From the NCBI GenBank assembly GCA_027003085.1, contig JALWYR010000102.1, positions 1 to 6,186 of the forward strand: a DNA stretch of 6,186 nucleotides. The letters run 5' to 3'. Source of the DNA: Flavobacteriales bacterium (GTDB taxonomy: Bacteria; Bacteroidota; Bacteroidia; Flavobacteriales; Flavobacteriaceae). Below the pieces are notes generated by a model. That model made no database searches, was not told the origin of the DNA, and saw only the letters and a list, made by a program, of their open reading frames with translations. A program made the position numbers and the translations under genes. Positions 1 to 3,798 of the stretch are shown here, in pieces. Within the stretch, counting starts at the first letter, position 1. Each line of letters opens with the position of its first letter.

Positions 1-54
1 ACCAATGACAGCCAGCAGTCTTACCCCTTTTCCCTTCCTTTTTTCGATTAACAT
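1..54 (-). CDS. N-terminal fragment of a minus-strand protein, probably exported or membrane-bound (partial)
   Basis: Only 18 codons are visible before the left edge: MLIEKRKGKGVRLLAVIG. The pattern of several Lys/Arg followed by a hydrophobic run (LLAVIG) is what the start of a signal peptide or first membrane helix looks like. The ATG at 54-52 is preceded on the minus strand by A-rich sequence (gaagatgaaaa), as is usual for Bacteroidota starts, and a promoter match lies about 45 bases upstream at 134-101. A second ATG at 61-59 opens a different frame (MKNVNRKKEGKRGKTAGCHW), also without a stop before the edge. I prefer the 54 start because of the hydrophobic run, but the choice is uncertain. 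The function cannot be told. Confidence 0.42.
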   Translation of the reverse strand, partial: MLIEKRKGKGVRLLAVIG

Positions 55-100
55 TTTTCATCTTCAAGTTTACGTTTCTTTTACGGTTTATTTCCTGATG

Positions 101-134
101 CAAATATAGAATGACATCGTTCTCCTATTGCAAA
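101..134 (-). promoter_or_regulatory. Bacteroidota-type promoter (-33 TTTG, -7 TATATTTG), minus strand
   Basis: Read on the minus strand, TATATTTG (108-101) matches TAnnTTTG exactly, and TTTG (134-131) lies upstream with a 22-nt spacer counted from TTG. That is within the 17-23 nt range reported for this phylum's primary sigma factor. Transcription would start near position 95 and run into the partial gene at the left edge, leaving a leader of roughly 40 nt. The -33 box lies inside the imperfect repeat at 125-145. Confidence 0.5.
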
Positions 135-145
135 TGTTGAAGGAG
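125..145. repeat. Imperfect direct repeat, left copy (partner at 680-700)
   Basis: ctattgcaaatgttgaagga(g) matches the 680-700 copy at 17 of 21 positions. Three of the four differences are transitions. On the minus strand both copies would encode a terminal L-Q-x-L-Q-stop. The two copies bracket the hairpin-rich stretch 146-679, so they may mark the ends of a dispersed element or be two members of one decayed repeat family. Confidence 0.45.
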
Positions 146-206
146 AGGATTCATACCCAAGGGATTGATGAGGAGTCTAAATACAAATGTTACATTATTT
201 TTCCGG

Positions 207-248
207 ATTCCCGCCGGAGCCTGTGCCCGCGTAGGCGGGTACGGGAAT
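207..248. repeat. ATTCCCG...CGGGAAT inverted repeat with inner hairpin
   Basis: Outer arms ATTCCCG (207-213) and CGGGAAT (242-248) are exact complements. Inside them lies a second stem, CCCGC (226-230) and GCGGG (235-239), with a GTAG loop, which extends by a G-T pair and two further pairs. The layout resembles the ATTCCC/GGGAAT-bounded small repeats known from several bacterial phyla, but family membership is an inference. Confidence 0.6.
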
Positions 249-261
249 GACATACTGGGGG

Positions 262-308
262 CAACACGGGGAAACCCACTCCGACTATATCCCGCTCGCC
301 CTTTGGGT
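262..308. repeat. Diverged repeat unit, copy A (partner at 629-667)
   Basis: This copy carries GCA-ACA-n6-AAC-CCA-CTC-CGA-CTA-TAT (codon-like spacing, 261-290) and arms ACCCA (274-278) and TGGGT (304-308). Copy B has the same order with six base changes in the aligned codons, all silent in one plus-strand frame that reads N-P-L-R-L-Y. The arm pair changes from A-T to G-C, which preserves pairing. Homology of the two copies is well supported; whether peptide or DNA/RNA structure was preserved is open. Confidence 0.5.
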
Positions 309-325
309 ATTGATGGAAAAAATCC

Positions 326-354
326 AAGATTCGCGAAGCGAATAAAAAAATCTT
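326..354. repeat. Nested inverted repeats
   Basis: ATTCGC (329-334) and GCGAAT (338-343) form a 6-bp stem around a GAA loop. An alternative outer pairing, AAGATT (326-331) with AATCTT (349-354), overlaps it. The A-run (344-350) between them and the T-run after 353 give it some resemblance to a terminator, but there is no clear gene for it to end. Confidence 0.45.
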
Positions 355-367
355 TTTCACCAAAATA

Positions 368-412
368 GGCGGGCAAAATTTGGAAATCCAGGGCGCAGCC
401 CGCCAAATTTTG
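368..412. repeat. Two competing inverted repeats
   Basis: CAAAATTTGG (374-383) pairs exactly with CCAAATTTTG (403-412). GGCGGGC (368-374) pairs exactly with GCCCGCC (398-404). The two pairings share bases (374 and 403-404), so an RNA or single strand could fold one way or the other but not both fully. Confidence 0.6.
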
Positions 413-419
413 ACCGCGG

Positions 420-463
420 TTTTCGGGGCGTCATAAATTTTTATCCCAATGACGCCCCGAAAA
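420..463. repeat. Perfect 15-bp inverted repeat
   Basis: TTTTCGGGGCGTCAT (420-434) and ATGACGCCCCGAAAA (449-463) are exact complements around a 14-nt AT-rich loop. This is the longest perfect stem in the window. It lacks a clean T-tract on either side, so it is not an obvious intrinsic terminator, and it is not adjacent to a recognisable gene end. Confidence 0.75.
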
Positions 464-491
464 ATTTATTGAAAAAGCGTCTTTTTCTTTG

Positions 492-523
492 GTTCTTTCT
501 TTTGGACGAGCAAAAGAAAGAAC
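492..523. repeat. 13-bp inverted repeat with purine/pyrimidine-biased arms
   Basis: GTTCTTTCTTTTG (492-504) and CAAAAGAAAGAAC (511-523) are exact complements around a 6-nt loop (GACGAG). Partial complementarity continues outwards (ctttttcttt at 481-490 against aaggaaaacaaaaag at 525-539), giving an imperfect stem of about 25 bp. One arm is nearly all pyrimidine and the other nearly all purine. It is easily mistaken for coding sequence because both strands read as Phe/Lys-rich open frames. Confidence 0.75.
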
Positions 524-563
524 AAGGAAAACAAAAAGATACCCGCCCCGCCGGTGTCTCCTG

Positions 564-575
564 TCGCCCGGGCGA
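564..575. repeat. Perfect 12-bp palindrome TCGCCCGGGCGA
   Basis: The 12 bases equal their own reverse complement, with no loop. This could be a protein-binding dyad or simply part of the hairpin cluster; no adjacent promoter argues for an operator. Confidence 0.55.
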
Positions 576-610
576 AAAAACAACATTACACCAAAAGGCA
601 CTCCATTCCT

Positions 611-626
611 GCGCGATAAATCGCGC
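611..626. repeat. Short tight hairpin GCGCGA-TAAA-TCGCGC
   Basis: Six-base-pair GC-rich stem (611-616 with 621-626) and a four-base loop. It lies immediately upstream of repeat copy B (629-667). The corresponding place before copy A has no equivalent hairpin. Confidence 0.6.
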
Positions 627-628
627 GG

Positions 629-667
629 CTACAATAAGGAACCCGCTTCGGTTGTATCATCCGGGTT
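629..667. repeat. Diverged repeat unit, copy B (partner at 262-308)
   Basis: This is the partner of copy A. It carries GCT-ACA-n6-AAC-CCG-CTT-CGG-TTG-TAT (628-657) and arms AACCCG (640-645) and CGGGTT (662-667). Relative to copy A the loop between the arms is 9 bases shorter. The right arm is followed by TATGATTGG, resembling ATTGATGG after copy A, which extends the similarity. Confidence 0.5.
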
Positions 668-679
668 TATGATTGGCCA

Positions 680-700
680 CTACTGCAAACATTGAAGGAC
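680..700. repeat. Imperfect direct repeat, right copy (partner at 125-145)
   Basis: ctactgcaaacattgaagga(c) is the second copy of the 21-nt repeat, 17 of 21 identical to the left copy. Here it lies exactly at the edge of the 74% G+C island. Unlike the left copy it is not accompanied by a TAnnTTTG box on the minus strand. Confidence 0.45.
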
Positions 701-940
701 GGCGAAGCCGGCCTTGGTCGCGCCAGCGGGCGCAGCGGTTACGGGCCGGCTGTGCGCCCGAGCATTTCCCGCGGGCGGAGGCGACCGGCAGGAAGCCCCA
801 CGCACCGCGGCCCCGAAATGCCGGTGCGGGCAGCCGGCACGTTTGAGCGGAGCACGCGGCGGGCGCCGCGTGAACGCGCCGCAGTGCGAACCTATGTGAA
901 GCAATGCGGCATGCGTGAACGTGTGCGGCCGGGCGCCCTA
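701..940. other. GC-rich, hairpin-dense island (about 74% G+C)
   Basis: By direct count 178 of 240 bases are G or C, against roughly 25% in the spacer at 3201-3798 and about 55% in thiI. It holds stems at 720-733, 755-777 (CGCCCG/CGGGCG), 819-839 (TGCCGG/CCGGCA), 853-872 and 878-910 (GCCGCA/TGCGGC), the palindrome GGGCGCCC (931-938), and a 9-bp direct repeat GCGTGAACG at 868-876 and 913-921. It stops sharply at a run of A and T (941-962). Open frames cross it on both strands, which is expected at this composition. It could be a dispersed repeat, a structured RNA or DNA acquired from elsewhere; I cannot name a family. Confidence 0.5.
853..872. repeat. Perfect 8-bp hairpin inside the GC island
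   Basis: CACGCGGC (853-860) and GCCGCGTG (865-872) pair fully around GGGC. This is the strongest single stem in the island. No T-tract follows, so it is unlikely to be a terminator. Confidence 0.65.
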
Positions 941-971
941 ATATATAATATAATGTATAAAAGCATCTCCA

Positions 972-1006
972 TTGTTAGGGCAAACGCCGGTAAGCCGTAG
1001 ATTTTG
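972..1006 (+). promoter_or_regulatory. Weak candidate promoter for thiI
   Basis: TTG (972-974) and TAGATTTTG (998-1006) resemble -33 and -7 boxes, but the -7 box has one extra T compared with TAnnTTTG and the spacer is 23 nt. A start near 1013 would leave a leader of about 20 nt. It is the only candidate between the GC island and the thiI start. Transcription from further upstream is equally possible. Confidence 0.28.
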
Positions 1007-1033
1007 TAACTTTCGGACAAACTTGGCCAACGG

Positions 1034-2266
1034 ATGAGCAAACAAATCATCATTGTCAATTTCGAGGAGATATACCTGAAAGGGCAAAACCAAAAGTTTT
1101 TTGCCGACCGGCTGCGTGAACAATTGAAAATCAAACTGGCGGATTTCAAGGATTATTTGCATTTTTCGCGCCGGCACGGAGGGAGTATTTTTATCGAGTT
1201 GCGCAAGCCATTGCCGCAGGAGGAGCGTGAGCTGGTGGAGGAGATTCTGCGCCGCACGCCGGGCGTTACGGGTTTTTACACTGTGTGGAGCGTGCCCAGC
1301 CGGCGGGAGGTGATTTTGGAAAAGGCCTTGGATTTTGCCCGGGCGAATTATCCGGGCGAAGGCACGTCGTTTCGTGTTACTGCCCGGCGCCTCAAAAAGT
1401 CGTTGCCTTTTACTTCGCGCGAATTGGCGGCCGATATTGGCGCCCTGGTGGTGGAACATTTGGGCGCGCCGGTAAACCTGACCCGTCCCGGTTGGACCTT
1501 GCACGTCAAGGTGCGTCCCGAACAGACTTTTATTTACGACCGCATCGAACCCGGCCCGGGCGGTTTGCCCGTAGGTTCGTCGGGTAGGGGCGTGGCGGCC
1601 CTTTCGGGTGGTATCGATTCGCCCGTGGCGGCGGCCATGATGATTACGCGGGGTATGGCCTTGGATTTGGTGCATTTTCATTCGGTACCGCGCACATCGC
1701 CGCGTTCGGTGGAAAAGGTGAGAGAATTGGCGCGGGTGCTCAGTGTGTATCAGCCCGGTGTTCGTTTGCACTTGGTTCCGGTGCTGGACATTCAGCAGGC
1801 CATTGCCCGGAATACCGATCACAGGTTACGGCTTGTGTTATTACGGCGTTTTATGTTGCTCCTGGCCGGACGTTTGGCAGGTCAAACGGACGCACAGGCC
1901 TTGGTAACGGGCGATGCATTGGGTCAGGTGGCTTCGCAGACGCTGGAAAATATGGAAGCCATTTCGCGCGTAACCTCCCGGTTGGTTTTGCGGCCTTTGG
2001 TGGCCCTGGACAAGAAAGAAATCATCCGGCGGGCGCGGGCTTTGGGCACCTATGCGGTGTCGATACAGCCGCATGACGATGCTTGCGCCATGTTTACGCC
2101 CGACAATCCCGAAACCCGGGCCCGGTTGGACTATGTGGAAAAGCAGTGGGCGCGTTTGGATACGGATACATTGGTGGAAGATGCTTTGGCGCGGATGGAG
2201 ACGGAGGAATATGCTTTTTCGTTGGATAACCTGAAAAAACTTATGGCTTATGTTCGGACCAAATAA
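1034..2266 (+). CDS. thiI: tRNA 4-thiouridine synthase ThiI (tRNA sulfurtransferase, short form)
   Basis: ThiI is a cytoplasmic enzyme that adenylates U8 of tRNA and inserts sulfur to make 4-thiouridine; in some bacteria it also supplies sulfur for the thiamine thiazole. The N-terminus (IIIVNFEEIYLKGQNQKFF) matches the ferredoxin-like start of the family. A THUMP domain follows (about 60-165), then the PP-loop SGGIDSP at 191-197, then the conserved VHFHS, LVTGDALGQVASQT and RPLVALDKKEII blocks. Cys351 in HDDACAMF aligns with the catalytic Cys344 of the E. coli protein and is the only cysteine in the chain. At 410 aa it is the Bacillus-like length and lacks the C-terminal rhodanese domain, so sulfur must come from a separate cysteine desulfurase, not encoded here. 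The ATG at 1034 gives the normal family N-terminus. No thiamine genes are adjacent, which favours the tRNA role. Confidence 0.95.
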   Translation: MSKQIIIVNFEEIYLKGQNQKFFADRLREQLKIKLADFKDYLHFSRRHGGSIFIELRKPLPQEERELVEEILRRTPGVTGFYTVWSVPSRREVILEKALDFARANYPGEGTSFRVTARRLKKSLPFTSRELAADIGALVVEHLGAPVNLTRPGWTLHVKVRPEQTFIYDRIEPGPGGLPVGSSGRGVAALSGGIDSPVAAAMMITRGMALDLVHFHSVPRTSPRSVEKVRELARVLSVYQPGVRLHLVPVLDIQQAIARNTDHRLRLVLLRRFMLLLAGRLAGQTDAQALVTGDALGQVASQTLENMEAISRVTSRLVLRPLVALDKKEIIRRARALGTYAVSIQPHDDACAMFTPDNPETRARLDYVEKQWARLDTDTLVEDALARMETEEYAFSLDNLKKLMAYVRTK

Positions 2267-3200
2267 TCGCATTTGCCGCTTGTTCGGCATCCGGTATCCC
2301 ATTGTTCAGGGCGGTATGATTTGGGTAAGCGGTTGGCGCTTGGCGGCGGCCGTGAGCAATGCGGGCGGATTGGGCTTGATAGGTGCGGGTTCCATGTATC
2401 CCGAAGTGCTACGTGAGCATATTCGCAAGGCCAAGGGGGCCACGGACAAGCCCTTTGGCGTGAATGTGCCGCTTTTGTATCCCGACATTGAGGAGATTAT
2501 GCAAATCATTGTGGACGAGGGCGTGCGTATTGTGTTTACTTCGGCAGGTAATCCCAAGATATGGACACCGTTTTTGAAGGAGCGGGGCATCCGGGTGGCG
2601 CATGTGGTTAGCAGTGTCCGTTTTGCGCGCAAAGCCGCCGCGGCGGGCGTGGATGCGGTGGTGGCCGAGGGTTTCGAGGCCGGCGGACACAACGGCCGGG
2701 AGGAGACCACTACGATGGTCTTGGTTCCGGCGGTGCGAAGGGAAATCGATTTGCCGCTTTTGGCGGCCGGAGGCATAGGCACGGGGCGCCAGGTGTTGGC
2801 GGCATTGGCTTTGGGAGCCGACGGTGTGCAAATGGGCAGCCGTTTTGTGGCCACCGGAGAATCGTCGGCCCACCGGTTGTTCAAGCAGGTGGTTACCGAA
2901 GTGAAGGACGGCGATACGGATTTGACTTTGAAAGAAATTACGCCGGTGCGGCTGATTAAGAACAAATTTTACGAGCGCTTGCAGGAACTATACCGTCAAT
3001 GCCCTACGGAGGAACAATTGCGTGCCTTGTTGGGCAGGGGCCGGGCCAAGCGTGGTATGTTCGAGGGCGATTTGGACGAAGGGGAATTGGAAATAGGCCA
3101 GGTGGCGGCTTTGATCGATGAGGTTTTGCCAGTGGAGGAAGTGATGCGGCGGATATTGGAGGAGTATGCGGAGGTGCGGCAAAGCTTGTGCCGGTGTTGA
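2250..3200 (+). CDS. Nitronate monooxygenase / FabK-like FMN-dependent TIM-barrel enzyme
   Basis: This is a 316-aa flavoprotein of the 2-nitropropane dioxygenase superfamily. Members either oxidise nitronates with O2 (nitronate monooxygenase) or reduce enoyl-ACP in fatty-acid synthesis (FabK); both use FMN in a TIM barrel in the cytoplasm. Visible motifs are YPIVQGGMIWVSG near residue 16, AGGLGLIG, KPFGVNVPLL, AEGFEAGGHNG with His147 at the place of the FabK catalytic histidine, AAGGIGTG and GADGVQMGSRF for FMN phosphate binding, and a tail GDLDEGELEIGQVAALI. From memory the tail and the overall length (FabK is about 320 aa) look more like FabK, while many Bacteroidota relatives are labelled nitronate monooxygenase, so the reaction is left open. 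The ATG at 2250 overlaps the end of thiI by 17 bp, so the two are probably co-transcribed and translationally coupled. No metabolic link to ThiI is known to me. The protein ends in CRC, with no sign of truncation. Confidence 0.88.
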   Translation: MFGPNNRICRLFGIRYPIVQGGMIWVSGWRLAAAVSNAGGLGLIGAGSMYPEVLREHIRKAKGATDKPFGVNVPLLYPDIEEIMQIIVDEGVRIVFTSAGNPKIWTPFLKERGIRVAHVVSSVRFARKAAAAGVDAVVAEGFEAGGHNGREETTTMVLVPAVRREIDLPLLAAGGIGTGRQVLAALALGADGVQMGSRFVATGESSAHRLFKQVVTEVKDGDTDLTLKEITPVRLIKNKFYERLQELYRQCPTEEQLRALLGRGRAKRGMFEGDLDEGELEIGQVAALIDEVLPVEEVMRRILEEYAEVRQSLCRC

Positions 3201-3419
3201 TTGTTGATGTATTGTTCTTGAAATCGAGATACCAATTTAAAAAGCATATATAATTTATAAATCAATTTAAGTTAAACTTTAAAATTTTTATTTAGAATTA
3301 ATATAAAAATGATGTAATATATTTTGATAAGTTCGATTTGTGCCTATTGATAATAATCGGGCGGATATCGAATAATTATATTTTGCGTTTTATTTCTTTT
3401 TTACGCAGCATTCTACCTC

Positions 3420-3466
3420 TTGTAAGTCGTTGTAAGTAAGCGGTATTTATCGGTCAACACATACCG
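3420..3466. repeat. Tandem 8-mers followed by a 6-bp inverted repeat
   Basis: TTGTAAGT occurs at 3420-3427 and again at 3430-3437, a 10-bp period that would place both on the same face of the helix. Directly after it CGGTAT (3441-3446) and ATACCG (3461-3466) form an inverted repeat around 14 nt. It lies about 95 bases upstream of the -33 box at 3561, a distance possible for an activator site, though this is inference. Confidence 0.35.
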
Positions 3467-3560
3467 GGCATGGTAATTTATGTAAATATGAAAGCTGCGA
3501 CGTCCGGCAAAATAAAAAGATAGCAAACTAGAAAATAATCTAAAATAATTAATTTTGAGC

Positions 3561-3592
3561 TTGTAATATCTAAAAAACATTTTGTATATTTG
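3561..3592 (+). promoter_or_regulatory. Bacteroidota-type promoter (-33 TTG, -7 TATATTTG)
   Basis: TATATTTG at 3585-3592 matches TAnnTTTG exactly, and TTG at 3561-3563 lies upstream with a 21-nt spacer. The start of transcription would fall near 3599, giving a leader of about 200 nt before the ATG at 3799. It is the best plus-strand promoter match in the window and implies that the secreted protein is transcribed independently of thiI and the flavoprotein gene. Confidence 0.65.
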
Positions 3593-3684
3593 TCAATGGA
3601 AGAATAAAAATGAAATAAAAATGATGCATATTGTGTATGTGCAATATTTTTGTAACCAATTGTTGTGCAGTAATATAGCTAATA

Positions 3685-3704
3685 ATTTAAATAATTATTT
3701 AAAT
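3685..3704. repeat. Perfect 20-bp palindrome in the leader
   Basis: ATTTAAATAATTATTTAAAT is identical to its reverse complement over all 20 bases, made only of A and T. It lies about 90 bases downstream of the predicted transcription start and 95 bases before the ATG. It could be a dyad for a DNA-binding regulator or a weak RNA hairpin. The AT richness makes chance more likely than for a mixed sequence, but ten consecutive matching pairs is still noteworthy. Confidence 0.5.
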
Positions 3705-3798
3705 GATTTACTCGATTTTGAGAACATGAAGCGGGAGAGGAGTTCTTATTGTTTTATAAAACATTAATGAATAATTTCGAATTGAAAAAACATAGATT

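Larger units (their letters stand above)
135..1033. other. Gene-free, repeat-rich spacer upstream of thiI
   Basis: About 900 bp without a credible protein gene. Open frames exist on both strands (for example plus 165-368, 469-672 and 692-1000; minus 680-904), but they run through hairpins and overlap one another. They are rich in Arg, Pro and Gly from high G+C, and show no domain I recognise. The stretch instead holds at least eight inverted repeats or palindromes, two pairs of diverged direct repeats and a 74% G+C block. No tRNA, rRNA, transposase remnant or CRISPR pattern was found. The best interpretation is a cluster of non-coding dispersed repeats between a leftward gene and thiI. Confidence 0.6.
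3201..3798. other. AT-rich spacer (about 25% G+C) holding promoter and leader of the downstream gene
   Basis: No credible protein gene. By direct count 151 of 598 bases are G or C. The first 100 bases after the flavoprotein stop are extremely AT-rich (6 G/C in 3241-3300) and contain only a weak stem, AAGT-TAA-ACTT (3269-3279), followed by an A/T run that might help end transcription. Short open frames occur, the longest from an ATG at 3621 to 3767 (48 codons), with no recognisable content. The supported elements are the repeats at 3420-3466, the promoter at 3561-3592 and the palindrome at 3685-3704. Confidence 0.7.

Noticed and set aside
420..463. Perfect 15-bp stem considered as an intrinsic terminator
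   Set aside because: There is no T-tract directly after the stem on either strand and no recognisable gene ends next to it.
469..672. Plus-strand frames (469-672 and 489-695) rich in Lys, Phe and Arg
   Set aside because: Their N-terminal halves are simply the 13-bp inverted repeat and its flanks read as codons. They overlap in two frames, and neither has a plausible start context.
125..700. Possible CRISPR array or insertion sequence
   Set aside because: The repeats are only two copies each, diverged and unevenly spaced, and no transposase or Cas coding sequence is present.
692..1000. 102-codon plus-strand frame (and 680-904 on the minus strand) in the GC island
   Set aside because: Both strands are open because of the high G+C content. 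The sequences are Arg/Pro/Gly-rich, cross several perfect hairpins and have no domain. The plus-strand frame also lacks an ATG at its stated start (it begins at TTG).
938..1822. 294-codon open frame on the minus strand
   Set aside because: It lies antisense to well-supported thiI, and its translation is rich in Arg, His and Gln, as expected for the complement of a GC-rich gene. It has no recognisable domain.
3321..3360. GTTCGATTTGTGCC resembling a tRNA T-arm
   Set aside because: There is no acceptor, D-arm or anticodon stem in the AT-rich sequence upstream, and no matching 3' acceptor strand.
3621..3767. 48-codon open frame in the leader of the secreted protein
   Set aside because: It contains the AT palindrome, is rich in Asn, Ile and Leu as chance AT-rich sequence would be, and has no recognisable content. 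It is kept only as a possible upstream frame in the findings.
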